Numbered from the stretch's first letter, positions 16,923 to 25,191 are shown. The stretch: DNA of 64,000 nt from Bacillota bacterium (GCA_009780135.1 WRAP01000001.1:62001-126000); one strand, 5' to 3'. Made by a program: numbers and translations. The notes: a model not told the origin generated them from the letters alone.

Positions 16923-18830
16923 ATGGCTAAAGACGAACTTCAATACGGCGCAGATGATATTCAGGTGCTAGAGGGCTTAGACCCCGTTAGAAAAAGGCCC
17001 GGTATGTATATTGGCTCTACTGACGAGAGAGGACTTCACCACCTTGTTGTAGAAATTGTTGATAACTCTGTTGACGAAGCGTTAGCAGGATTTTGTGATG
17101 AGATTACTATCGAAATTCAGCCTGACGGCTCTTGCTCTGTTACCGATAACGGTAGGGGTATTCCTGTTGATATTCACCCTAAAGAAAAGGTTTCGGCGGT
17201 GGAGCTTGTGTTGACTAAACTACACGCAGGCGGAAAATTCGGCGGTGGTGGATATAAAGTATCTGGCGGATTGCATGGTGTGGGTTTATCTGTTGTTAAT
17301 GCCTTGTCGGAATGGTTAGAGGTAGAGGTTTATAAAAACGGCAAAGTATATCGTCAAAAATATAACCGTGGTGTGCCTATGAGACCTCTTGCGGAAGTTG
17401 GTAAAACTAAGTCATCTGGCACAAAAGTTACATTCTACCCCGATAGAGAAATTTTTGAAACGATTGATTTTACTTACGACTTTTTGCGTACTAGGCTTAG
17501 AGAGGTAGCTTATCTTAATAAGGGCCTAAAAATTAATCTTTTTGATAGGCGAGCGGGCAGAGAAAAGGAAGAAAAATTTCAATTTAACGGTGGAATTCTA
17601 GACTTTGTGGATTATCTTAACCGTAGCCGTGAAACGCTTTTTCCTAATGCTTTATACTTTCATCATAAATTCAAGAATGCCGAGGTGGAAATTGCAATGC
17701 AGTATAATGACAGCTATAACGAAATCATTTATACTTATGCTAACAATATCAACACCGAGGAAGGCGGTACGCATTTGGTAGGTTTTAGAAACGGGCTTAC
17801 TAAAATCATTAACGATGCGGCACATGCTCAGCATGTAATAAAAGATAACGAAAAGCTATCGGGCGAAGATGTGCGTGAGGGTCTTACTGCAATTATAAGT
17901 GTTAAGCTAACCGACCCGCAATTTGAAGGACAAACTAAAACTAAGCTAGGTAATAGCGAAATGCGTCAGTTTGTAGAAAAAGCGTTAGCCGAAGGTTTAG
18001 GCAGTTTTTTAGAAGAAAATCCCGCTCAAACTAAAGAGCTTGCCTTAAAGGCTATTATGGCTCAAAGGGCTAGAGATGCGGCTCGAAATGCTAGAGATTT
18101 AACTAGAAGGAAAGGGCTTTTTGAATCAAGCTCTATGCCTGGCAAACTACAAGACTGTACGGATAGAAACCCTAGTAGATGCGAAATATATTTGGTAGAG
18201 GGTGACTCGGCTGGCGGTACGGCAAAAAGCGGTAGAGATAGACGATTCCAAGCAATACTCCCTTTGCGTGGTAAAATACTTAATGTAGAAAGAGCAAGAC
18301 TAGATCGTGCGTTAGAAAATCAAGAAATTAAAGCTATGATTACAGCATTTGGTTGCGGAATCGGTGAAGATTTTGATGAAAGCAAATTACGCTATCATAA
18401 AATAATCTGTATGACCGACGCCGATGTCGACGGTAGTCATATCCGTATCTTACTACTTACATTCTTCTTTAGATATATGAAGCCTCTTGTAGAAAAAGGC
18501 TTTGTATATATTGCCCAACCACCACTTTATAAAGTAACAAAATCTAGGCAAGAACACTATTGCTATAATGATAAAGAGCTTAATGATAAGTTAAACAGTT
18601 TGGGCAGAAAAGGTTGCGATGTTCAGCGTTATAAAGGTCTAGGGGAGATGAATGCCGAACAATTATGGGATACAACAATGAGTCCTGAAAGTCGTACATT
18701 ACTGCAAGTTACTATGGATGATGCTTTTGAAGCCGATGAAATTTTTACTGTTTTAATGGGTGACCAACCGGAATTGCGCCGTAAATTTATCGAAGAAAAT
18801 GCCAAAATGGTAGAAGATTTAGATATATAG
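16923..18830 (+). CDS. gyrB: DNA gyrase subunit B
   Basis: A GHKL ATPase ([37 protein letters not shown]), the transducer with QTKTKLGN, then TOPRIM ([25 protein letters not shown]) and the C-terminal QRYKGLGEM. The 635-residue length and QTKTKLGN favour GyrB over ParE. With GyrA it introduces negative supercoils. AGGAG precedes the ATG. It is not next to recF or gyrA here; tRNA-Arg is upstream and engB downstream. Confidence 0.95.
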   Translation: MAKDELQYGADDIQVLEGLDPVRKRPGMYIGSTDERGLHHLVVEIVDNSVDEALAGFCDEITIEIQPDGSCSVTDNGRGIPVDIHPKEKVSAVELVLTKLHAGGKFGGGGYKVSGGLHGVGLSVVNALSEWLEVEVYKNGKVYRQKYNRGVPMRPLAEVGKTKSSGTKVTFYPDREIFETIDFTYDFLRTRLREVAYLNKGLKINLFDRRAGREKEEKFQFNGGILDFVDYLNRSRETLFPNALYFHHKFKNAEVEIAMQYNDSYNEIIYTYANNINTEEGGTHLVGFRNGLTKIINDAAHAQHVIKDNEKLSGEDVREGLTAIISVKLTDPQFEGQTKTKLGNSEMRQFVEKALAEGLGSFLEENPAQTKELALKAIMAQRARDAARNARDLTRRKGLFESSSMPGKLQDCTDRNPSRCEIYLVEGDSAGGTAKSGRDRRFQAILPLRGKILNVERARLDRALENQEIKAMITAFGCGIGEDFDESKLRYHKIICMTDADVDGSHIRILLLTFFFRYMKPLVEKGFVYIAQPPLYKVTKSRQEHYCYNDKELNDKLNSLGRKGCDVQRYKGLGEMNAEQLWDTTMSPESRTLLQVTMDDAFEADEIFTVLMGDQPELRRKFIEENAKMVEDLDI

Positions 18831-18909
18831 TCTAATGCTCAATACAACAATGTTTCAATGCCAATTGATTAGTTAAAAATCAAAACCTCTAATGTAACTG
18901 TCTCTAATT

Positions 18910-19545
18910 ATGTCAATTACTCTAAAAACAACAGAATTTCGATTGTCTATAGCTGATATAGCTACATATAAAGCACTGGCAGAAGAGGATACGCTAGCGG
19001 AGATTTGTGTTGTAGGGCGTAGTAATGTGGGTAAAAGCTCGGTTATAAACTTAATAGCTTCCCGTAAAAATTTAGCAAAGACATCCTCAACTCCCGGTAG
19101 AACTCGGCTTATAAATGTGTTTGATTTTTGTTTAAAAGTCAGCGAAGAAGGCAAGGAAGCAACGCTAATCCCGTTTGCTCTAATCGACCTACCTGGTTAT
19201 GGTTATGCTAAAGCATCTAAAACTCTAAAGGAAAAATGGGCATCTCTTATAGACGAATATTTTAGAGAAAGTAAAAAAATAAAGCATGTGTTTAGCTTAG
19301 TTGATATTCGCCATCCTCCAAGCGAGTTAGATAAACAAATGATGAAGTATTTAGTTACTAATGGCATTGGCTTTACGATAATTGCTACCAAAGGTGATAA
19401 AATAGCAAACTCCCAACGACATAAACATATTCAAATGCTAGCTATCAATTTAGGAGTGGGGGCAGGTAACATCATTCCAACCTCTACCTTAAGCGGTATA
19501 GGCAAGCAAGCTGTAATTGATAGGTTAGAGCAAGTTTTATCTTAA
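18910..19545 (+). CDS. engB: Ribosome-assembly GTPase EngB/YsxC
   Basis: G1 VGRSNVGKSSVINL, the switch segment SSTPGRTRLINVFDF, G3 DLPGYGYAKAS, then SLVDIRHPPSELDKQM and ATKGDKI (G4). This GTPase is needed for late 50S assembly. At 211 residues it is slightly longer than usual because of an insert before G3. There is no SD; TTGATT-N19-TAATGT just upstream would give a very short leader. Confidence 0.93.
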   Translation: MSITLKTTEFRLSIADIATYKALAEEDTLAEICVVGRSNVGKSSVINLIASRKNLAKTSSTPGRTRLINVFDFCLKVSEEGKEATLIPFALIDLPGYGYAKASKTLKEKWASLIDEYFRESKKIKHVFSLVDIRHPPSELDKQMMKYLVTNGIGFTIIATKGDKIANSQRHKHIQMLAINLGVGAGNIIPTSTLSGIGKQAVIDRLEQVLS

Positions 19546-19549
19546 TAAA

Positions 19550-19613
19550 TTACAAATAATGGTTTATTAGTGACTTATATTAAAAAAATGGTAAGTCTAA
19601 ATTCGTAATTTGT
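19550..19613 (-). repeat. Short palindromic interspersed repeat, copy 1 (minus orientation)
   Basis: Its reverse complement begins ACAAATT and ends CACTAATAAACCATTATTTGTAA, matching the copies at 20300, 24583 and 27294. The ends are inverted repeats of TTACAAAT. It lies directly after engB. Confidence 0.6.
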
Positions 19614-19639
19614 GATTTTTGTTTCTTAAAGTTAAACAG

Positions 19640-19668
19640 TAATAATTTGCAAATTATTTTCATACACA
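19640..19668 (+). promoter_or_regulatory. Sigma-E-type (mother-cell) promoter
   Basis: TAATAAT (19640-19646), 14 bp, CATACACA (19661-19668), against the Bacillus sigma-E consensus KMATATT-N14-CATACAAT (6/7 and 6/8). The start would fall at or next to the ATG at 19675. Confidence 0.5.
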
Positions 19669-19674
19669 TAATGT

Positions 19675-20286
19675 ATGTCAGAAAATAACCATATAAAAGC
19701 GGGGCGAATTTGCGGAAATCCTTTAACTGGACTTTGCGAGCGGATAGTTATAGAAGTGCAGAGAGTATTCGACGGAGCCACAACCCGTTACCGCTCTAAA
19801 ACTTTTATAGTAAATCTGGATATTGCCGATACGCTACCCGAGCCATTTACTTTTATTTCAAGCGAGTCGACAGGTGCTCCAAAATTTGAAAATGTTATTA
19901 CAACCCGCCTAGATAATTGTCGCACCCGCATTCAGGGTGAATTAATTATACCAATCATAATAAGATTTAGAGACGGTGAAGGTATTTTGCATTCATCTAA
20001 CTCCGAGGCGATTATACCTAGAGATATTATTCTAAATACTCCCGCTAGTGCACTTGTGCCGTATTGCATTACAAACGCTGTAAAGCTAGCTTGCGAATTA
20101 GGCACTTTTATTAGTCGCACTCAAGTTAATATGGTGGCATGTGTGATTATTTTAACAAAAATTATTTGCCCAACAGACATAGTTGTGCCTACTTACGGTC
20201 GCTCGGTTTATCCCGAGACGCATGAAGGAGCTGACACAATTTGTGATAGAATATTAGGTATAGATATATTTCCACCGATAGAATAA
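19675..20286 (+). CDS. Putative spore-surface protein of unknown function
   Basis: A 203-residue protein without signal peptide or membrane segment. The N-terminus (GRICGNPLTGLCERIVIEVQRVFDG) and the alternating beta pattern, with LPEPFTFISSES and GELIIPIIIRFRDGEG, resemble a Clostridia protein family often seen near sporulation genes, with two long beta domains; I cannot name it. A sigma-E-like promoter directly upstream supports expression in the mother cell. No SD is present. Inverted copies of the same short repeat flank it on both sides (19550 and 20300). An intrinsic terminator follows at 20385. Confidence 0.5.
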   Translation: MSENNHIKAGRICGNPLTGLCERIVIEVQRVFDGATTRYRSKTFIVNLDIADTLPEPFTFISSESTGAPKFENVITTRLDNCRTRIQGELIIPIIIRFRDGEGILHSSNSEAIIPRDIILNTPASALVPYCITNAVKLACELGTFISRTQVNMVACVIILTKIICPTDIVVPTYGRSVYPETHEGADTICDRILGIDIFPPIE

Positions 20287-20299
20287 AACAAATTAAAAG

Positions 20300-20363
20300 T
20301 TACAAATTCGGACTTATATGATTGTTAATAGGTAGATTAAATAAATCATTATTTGCAATGTAA
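20300..20363 (+). repeat. Short palindromic interspersed repeat, copy 2
   Basis: Starts TTACAAATTCGGACTTAT and ends TAAATAAATCATTATTTGCAA. Same family as copies at 19550 (inverted), 24583 and 27294. Confidence 0.65.
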
Positions 20364-20377
20364 GTTAAAAATTTCAC

Positions 20378-20425
20378 TTGACCAAAAAACTTCCATACTG
20401 CTATAATTGGGGCATGGAAGTTTTT
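20378..20425 (+). promoter_or_regulatory. Combined terminator, promoter and start codon
   Basis: AAAAACTTCCAT (20385-20396) pairs perfectly with ATGGAAGTTTTT (20414-20425), making a terminator for the upstream gene. TTGACC (20378-20383) and TATAAT (20402-20407), 18 bp apart, form a promoter whose -10 is in the loop. The right arm begins with the ATG of the next gene, 6 nt after the -10. Confidence 0.75.
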
Positions 20426-21103
20426 GCTATTTCTGACTGGCATTTGTCGATAAATTGTCCAAAGCCTATGGATATTTTTGGTGGTGCTTGGGAGAATTAT
20501 ATAGAGGAGCTAACTAAAAATCTTAATGCTACTTTACATGATGACAGCATTTTACTTATTGCCGGCGATATTAGTTGGGCTATGCAACTTAATGAGGCAT
20601 TGCCTGATTTGGATTTTATAGCAAATTTTAAGGGCAAAAAAATTATTCTTAGAGGCAATCACGATTATTGGTGGAAGAGCATATCGGGAGTTAGAAACAG
20701 CCTAAAAGTCGGAGTTTATGCTCTACAAAATGACAGCATTAAGATAGGTAATGTCGTGATAGCGGGCAGTCGTGGTTGGGTATTTCCAGAAAACGAAAAC
20801 GATAAAGAGAATCAAACTATTTTTGATAGGGAAGTTATAAGGCTTAAGTTATCGTTAGAGGATGCTAATAAAAAACGGGGCATTGGCGATAAGTTAATTG
20901 TGATGACTCATTATCCGCCGTTCGCAAGTGGTAAAACCACCGCTATGACAGATGTTATAGCTAACGCTAAAGCCGATGTGGTGGTGTATGGGCATATTCA
21001 TGGCAAACATCATAAAACATCCGCTGTAATTAAAATAAACGACATTCCGTACTATTTAACTTCGTGCGATTTTTTAAAAAATATGCCGTTAAAAATTATA
21101 TAA
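20414..21103 (+). CDS. Metallophosphoesterase
   Basis: A calcineurin-like phosphoesterase with all dimetal motifs: ISDWHLS (DxH), AGDISWAM (GDxxW), RGNHDYWW (GNHD), THYPP and GHIHGKHH. Start at ATG 20414, where the family N-terminus (MEVFAISDWHLS) begins, not the ORF-track start at 20378. The substrate is unknown; close relatives are uncharacterised cytosolic phosphohydrolases. The ATG is 6 nt after TATAAT with no SD, so a leaderless mRNA is likely. Confidence 0.85.
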   Translation: MEVFAISDWHLSINCPKPMDIFGGAWENYIEELTKNLNATLHDDSILLIAGDISWAMQLNEALPDLDFIANFKGKKIILRGNHDYWWKSISGVRNSLKVGVYALQNDSIKIGNVVIAGSRGWVFPENENDKENQTIFDREVIRLKLSLEDANKKRGIGDKLIVMTHYPPFASGKTTAMTDVIANAKADVVVYGHIHGKHHKTSAVIKINDIPYYLTSCDFLKNMPLKII

Positions 21104-21148
21104 ATAAAACTTAATTGTTACTTAGTTATAAATAAAATTTTAAACAAG

Positions 21149-21178
21149 TAGTGTAAAGCATAAAGATGTTTTATACTA
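21149..21178. terminator. Terminator hairpin between converging genes
   Basis: TAGTGTAAAGCAT and ATGTTTTATACTA form a 13-bp stem with two G-U pairs and loop AAAG. It overlaps the yebC stop codon and serves the phosphoesterase gene (a T4 follows) and possibly yebC. Confidence 0.6.
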
Positions 21179-21889
21179 TTTTGCATTATGGTAAACATTC
21201 TGCACATCGTCGTTGTCTTCAAAAAAATCTAACATTTTTGTAAATTTATCGGTATCTGTTACTTCTACCGTTGTTGAAGGCACTCGCTCTACTCCGCTAG
21301 AAAAGAACTGATAACCTCTATTCTCTAACGCTTCTCTAACGGACGAAAAGTCTTGACTGCTTGTAAAAATATCAAAGCTATCTTCGCCTATGGCAACATC
21401 GTCCGCACCTGCTTCAATAGCGTCTATTATAACGGTATCTTCGTTAAATTTACTGCCTATCTCTCCTCTAAGCACACCTTTAGCTTCAAATAAAAAACCA
21501 ACGCAACCGCTAACTCCTAAACCTGCTCCATACTTATCAAAAATATGCCTAACATCTCCTGCCGTACGGTTTTTATTATCAGTAAGAGTCTCAACTATAA
21601 CCGCAACACCATCTACACCATATCCCTCGTATATAATCGTATCGTAATTGATAGCTCCCAATTCACCGGACGCTTTTTTAATACTTCTAGTGATATTATC
21701 GGTTGGCATATTAGCCGATTTTGCTTTTGCTATACAATCTCGTAGCCTAGAATTACTACTAGGGTCGCTACCACCTAGCTTTACAGCAACAGCAATCTCC
21801 CTACCAAGCTTTGTAAAAGCTTTAGCTCTTTGAGCATCTGTTTTGCCTTTAGCTCTTTTAATCTGACTCCATTTACTATGTCCCGCCAT
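21176..21889 (-). CDS. YebC/PmpR-family protein
   Basis: The start MAGHSKWSQIKRAKGKTDAQRAK is the family hallmark, with MPTDNITRSIKKASGE and YEGYGVDGVAVIVETLTDNKNRT following. The family has been described as transcriptional regulators and as ribosome factors that relieve stalling at polyproline. 237 residues, full length. Last gene of a three-gene minus-strand operon; its start overlaps the methyltransferase gene by 14 nt. Confidence 0.93.
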   Translation of the reverse strand: MAGHSKWSQIKRAKGKTDAQRAKAFTKLGREIAVAVKLGGSDPSSNSRLRDCIAKAKSANMPTDNITRSIKKASGELGAINYDTIIYEGYGVDGVAVIVETLTDNKNRTAGDVRHIFDKYGAGLGVSGCVGFLFEAKGVLRGEIGSKFNEDTVIIDAIEAGADDVAIGEDSFDIFTSSQDFSSVREALENRGYQFFSSGVERVPSTTVEVTDTDKFTKMLDFFEDNDDVQNVYHNAK

Positions 21890-22661
21890 TTACTTTATCT
21901 CCTAATTGATACATCATTATCCCTGCGCTAACGCTAGCATTTAGCGATTCCACTTTTTTATCCATCGGAATTTTTATTAAATGAGTAGCTATATTTTTAA
22001 CCTCGCTGCTAAGTCCGTGTGCCTCACTACCTATTACTAGAGCTGCTTTTTGAAATAAGTTTTTGCTCTCAAAAACATTCTCTCCTTTAATATCGGCCGC
22101 TACTATTGAATAGCCATTACTTTTTAGTTCCGTTAATATATTGGCATTATCTATTTCTAAAATATTAGCGTGCAAAAGCGTTCCCATTGTGCTTCTAACA
22201 ACCTTTGGATTATAAATATCAACACAATTCTTTAATATTATATTACTAAAACCGCTTGCAACACCTGTTCTTATTATTGTGCCTACATTACCGGGGTCTG
22301 ATATTTCATCTAAAAATAAAATCCTATTTTTAAACTCAAATTCTTTTTGTTTCATCTTTACAATCGCAACTGCTGGTTGAGGTGTTTCTGTTGTTGCGAT
22401 TTTTTTTAATAAACTCTGCGATAGAAAATATATTTTATCGCTAATTTCGCACTTGCAATTATCTGTAAATTCTACATCCACAACGCTTTCTTCTAAAATG
22501 AATATCGATTCTATTTTATCTCTTGCCCATTTTATAGTTTCGTTTACCCATCTAATACCTTCAACTAAAAATTCGCCTTTCTCACTGCGATATTTTTTAT
22601 CTCGTCCTAGTTTTTTTGCGTGAATAATTTTTTGATTTGTAGTGGAAGTTATGTAATTCAT
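21876..22661 (-). CDS. TrmH/SpoU-family RNA 2'-O-methyltransferase
   Basis: An N-terminal substrate-binding domain (TSTTNQKIIHAKKLGRDKKYR, FLVEGIRWV) precedes the SPOUT domain with LDEISDPGNVGTIIRTG, VIGSEAHGLSSEV and IPMDKKVESLNASVSAGIMMY, the three SpoU motifs. It methylates a ribose in rRNA or tRNA; the target cannot be assigned. Overlaps its neighbours by 4 nt and 14 nt, so translation is coupled. Confidence 0.9.
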   Translation of the reverse strand: MNYITSTTNQKIIHAKKLGRDKKYRSEKGEFLVEGIRWVNETIKWARDKIESIFILEESVVDVEFTDNCKCEISDKIYFLSQSLLKKIATTETPQPAVAIVKMKQKEFEFKNRILFLDEISDPGNVGTIIRTGVASGFSNIILKNCVDIYNPKVVRSTMGTLLHANILEIDNANILTELKSNGYSIVAADIKGENVFESKNLFQKAALVIGSEAHGLSSEVKNIATHLIKIPMDKKVESLNASVSAGIMMYQLGDKVNGGT

Positions 22662-23191
22662 TGGTTTTTATAGTTGTGGTTTGCAAAAAATGTTTTGCCT
22701 TTTTCATGGGCTTTTAACATTATTAGCCTTGCTGTAACATTTGTTAAAAACTCGCCTGCACTTATTGGATTTTCAAAATTTAATACATTACTATCTAAAA
22801 TAGTATTTATTTTATGTAGTTGTTTTAAGCTAGCATTTTCTATAACACGGCTGATTGCAATCTCTATATACTTGCTTGGTACATCAAAAAACCTAGATGC
22901 AAGTATGTAGTAGTCACTACTTTTAAGCGGAAAAGAAAATTCGTTTGTGGCTGTAATTAAAATCCAAAACAAATACTTTGTGCCTTTATGTTGCAAACTA
23001 AATCCGCAAGTGTTAAGTAAATTAAAAACTGTCTCCTCTACTCCGCAACTATTAGAAAGATCTAAGGAAAATTCGCTAACAAAAACCTCAAAACTAATAA
23101 GGCTATCAGTAAATACCCCCTCTATTGATAAAGGCTTTACTTTAGATTCTAACACAGAACCGCTAAAAATTTCACTTCTCAAGTATTTCAT
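22658..23191 (-). CDS. Stand-alone Spo0A C-terminal-domain-like protein
   Basis: Residues about 55-165 align by eye with the DNA-binding effector domain of Spo0A: LLNTCGFSLQHKGTKYLFWIL (GxxxHxKGxxYL), ASRFFDVPSKYIEIAISRVIENA (the recognition-helix region SRVERAIRHAIEVA in Spo0A), and NPISAGEFLTNVTARL (KPTNSEFIAMVADKL). No receiver domain is present; the first 50 residues are unrelated. So it would not be controlled by phosphorylation in the usual way. First gene of the operon with the SpoU methyltransferase and yebC. A strong promoter is upstream, but no SD. Confidence 0.6.
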   Translation of the reverse strand: MKYLRSEIFSGSVLESKVKPLSIEGVFTDSLISFEVFVSEFSLDLSNSCGVEETVFNLLNTCGFSLQHKGTKYLFWILITATNEFSFPLKSSDYYILASRFFDVPSKYIEIAISRVIENASLKQLHKINTILDSNVLNFENPISAGEFLTNVTARLIMLKAHEKGKTFFANHNYKNQ

Positions 23192-23240
23192 TTGTTATTT
23201 TCACTTTGAAGCAATAATAGAAGAGTAATCGCTTAATTTT

Positions 23241-23269
23241 ACTATATCATATTTCATTCAAAGTGTCAA
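23241..23269 (-). promoter_or_regulatory. Sigma-A promoter of the Spo0A_C-like operon
   Basis: On the minus strand, TTGACA (23269-23264), 17 bp, TATAGT (23246-23241). The leader is about 43 nt. Confidence 0.75.
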
Positions 23270-23333
23270 AATATTTCTTTATTTTTTTGAAAAATTTGAA
23301 TTAAAATATTTTTTAGAAAGTGCAAAAAAGTAG

Positions 23334-23362
23334 TTGACGATATTTTTTTTATTTGGTAAACT
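23334..23362 (+). promoter_or_regulatory. Promoter of the hrcA-dnaK operon
   Basis: TTGACG (23334-23339), 17 bp, TAAACT (23357-23362). The predicted start (about 23369) falls inside the CIRCE element. Confidence 0.65.
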
Positions 23363-23365
23363 AAA

Positions 23366-23415
23366 TTAGCACTCTTGCCACGAGACTGCTAGCGTAATGT
23401 ATATTTGAGTGCTAA
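23366..23415. promoter_or_regulatory. CIRCE operator with an extra half-site
   Basis: TTAGCACTC (23366-23374), 9 bp, GACTGCTAG (23384-23392) is a CIRCE with a perfect left and 7/9 right half. A further perfect right half-site GAGTGCTAA lies at 23407-23415, 14 bp beyond. HrcA, encoded next, is the expected repressor. Confidence 0.85.
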
Positions 23416-23458
23416 AATACATAGAATAAGGAGGCGTACTGAAAGCAATAATCAAATA

Positions 23459-23508
23459 GTTGAAACTGAATTGAAGTTGTTTTGGTGATCAACACGACAG
23501 TAAAAAAG
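23459..23508 (+). promoter_or_regulatory. Structured leader element upstream of hrcA (twin of the dnaK leader)
   Basis: Box 1 GTTGAAACTGAA (23459-23470), 23 nt, box 2 ACGACAGTAAAAA (23494-23506), 2 nt, ATG. GTTGA can pair with TCAAC before box 2. The same layout with the same distances precedes dnaK. The only strong SD (AAGGAGG, 23428-23434) is about 75 nt before the ATG. Confidence 0.55.
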
Positions 23509-24582
23509 ATGAAATTATCAGAGAGAAAAGAAAAAATAATTGAAGCAGTTGTAGATACTTATATAAAAGAATGTACGCCTATCTCTAGTGGTGATATTCA
23601 AAAGAGTTATTTGCAAGATGTGTCTAGTGCCACTATTCGTAATGAATTGGCGGTGCTTGAGGACATGGGCTACCTTGTGCAACCTCATACTTCAAGTGGT
23701 AGAATTCCTACGGCGGAAGCTTATCGTCATTATGTCGAAAAGTTAATGCCTAAAAGAAAACTCACTAAGGACGAATTAAAAATTGTAAATAAGTATTTTA
23801 ATCGTAAAATCACAGAGCTTGATGAAATTCTTAAAGCAACGGCTAAGGTTATAACTCAAATTACAAATTTAACTTCGGTGGCTTACATTAAAAATGCAAA
23901 AGAGGCGTTTATCGAAAGTGTTAAAATAGTTAAGCTATCGGCAAATCAAGCGTTATTTGTTGTTGTAACTAATATCGGTGTTATAAAGGATGCTGTAGCA
24001 CATATAGAAAGCGGTGATATTGGCGAGGAATATTTTGTTAGAGCAAGCGAATTTATAACGAGTGTTTTGCGGGGCAAAAGTGTATTTGAAGCGGCGACTA
24101 ATATGGCACTTTACGAGGCGGTTCTAGCTGAATATCAATTTATTTTCGATGCTACAATGCACATTCTAAAATCTCATGCTAATGAGGCAGTGCTACCTGA
24201 TATTGTATTAGAAGGTAGTGCAAGAATATTAGAACAACCTGAATATGCTAATCTTAATAAAGCAAAAGCAATGTTGGAGTTGCTTGATGCTAAAGAGGAA
24301 TTAGTTCCCGTGCTGGCAGGTAGCGATATGAGTTTGAACATTTTAATTAGTAAAGATGATGAGCTAAAAGAAGGTTTGCCTGAGTGTGCTATAGTTACAG
24401 CAAATTATAGTGTTGGCGGTAAGTCGATAGGTAAGGCTGGCGTTATAGGTCCGATTAGAATGGATTATAGTAAAGTTATATCGGTGCTAGATTATATCAG
24501 TAAAGCAATCAATTTGATGCCGAATAGTGAGAGGACGAATGAGAGTGATAGTGAGGATATAATAGGTGAGGTAATAGACTAA
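23509..24582 (+). CDS. hrcA: Heat-inducible transcription repressor HrcA
   Basis: A winged helix (MKLSERKEKIIEAVVDTYIKECTPISSGDI, SSATIRNELAVLEDMGYLVQPHTSSGRIPT) followed by the IDD and GAF-like dimerisation domains, ending with GKAGVIGPIRMDYSKVI. HrcA binds CIRCE and is kept active by GroEL. I start at ATG 23509, where family homology begins; the ORF track extends to a TTG at 23482. There is no SD close to the ATG. First gene of hrcA-grpE-dnaK-dnaJ-prmA-rsmE-mtaB. Confidence 0.93.
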   Translation: MKLSERKEKIIEAVVDTYIKECTPISSGDIQKSYLQDVSSATIRNELAVLEDMGYLVQPHTSSGRIPTAEAYRHYVEKLMPKRKLTKDELKIVNKYFNRKITELDEILKATAKVITQITNLTSVAYIKNAKEAFIESVKIVKLSANQALFVVVTNIGVIKDAVAHIESGDIGEEYFVRASEFITSVLRGKSVFEAATNMALYEAVLAEYQFIFDATMHILKSHANEAVLPDIVLEGSARILEQPEYANLNKAKAMLELLDAKEELVPVLAGSDMSLNILISKDDELKEGLPECAIVTANYSVGGKSIGKAGVIGPIRMDYSKVISVLDYISKAINLMPNSERTNESDSEDIIGEVID

Positions 24583-24644
24583 ATTACAAATTCAGATTTA
24601 TTGTTTTATAATATATAGACGCTAAATAAATCAATATTTGTAAT
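24583..24644 (+). repeat. Short palindromic interspersed repeat, copy 3
   Basis: Starts ATTACAAATTCAGATTTATT and ends CGCTAAATAAATCAATATTTGTAAT (shown in parts). It fills the hrcA-grpE gap, directly after the hrcA stop codon. Confidence 0.7.
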
Positions 24645-24663
24645 TTTATAAAAAGGAGGTAAA

Positions 24664-25146
24664 ATGGACGAAGAAAATGAAGAAGAGTTCGACGAGAGCG
24701 AACAATATAACGAAGAAGAAAATGAAAACGATAGGGTTGTCGAGTTAAGTCAGCAATTATTAAGAATGGCGGCGGACTTTGATAACTACAAAAAGCGAGA
24801 GCGAGAAAATCTAAAACGGCATATATTAGATGCCAAAATTGAGGTAATAGAAAAAATATTGCCCCTAGTGGATATTCTTAATAAGGCTGTCGCTATGACA
24901 CAAGACAAAAACACAAAATCTGGTTTAGAGATGATAAGCAAACAATTTAGTTTGAATTTAGAATCACTAGGTGTAGTGTCTATAAAAGCATTAGGTGAGG
25001 AATTTAATCCTAATTACCATAATGCCGTTATGGATGAAGAGGTAGCCAACGAAAAGAAAGTAGGCACAATATTAGAAGTTTTTACTGAGGGCTATATGAT
25101 AGGCGACAGAGTGCTTAGATATGCGGATGTAAAAATAGGGAAGTAA
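24664..25146 (+). CDS. grpE: Nucleotide exchange factor GrpE
   Basis: A highly acidic N-terminus, a coiled coil with RMAADFDNYKKRERENLK (the GrpE signature) and a C-terminal beta domain with EEFNPNYHNAV and GYMIGDRVLRYADVKI. It releases ADP from DnaK. 160 residues, on the short side. AAAGGAGG lies before the ATG, directly after repeat copy 3. Confidence 0.93.
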   Translation: MDEENEEEFDESEQYNEEENENDRVVELSQQLLRMAADFDNYKKRERENLKRHILDAKIEVIEKILPLVDILNKAVAMTQDKNTKSGLEMISKQFSLNLESLGVVSIKALGEEFNPNYHNAVMDEEVANEKKVGTILEVFTEGYMIGDRVLRYADVKIGK

Positions 25147-25191
25147 AAAGTTAGGACTCATTTAATTAGAAAATTAAAACACAATAACAAC

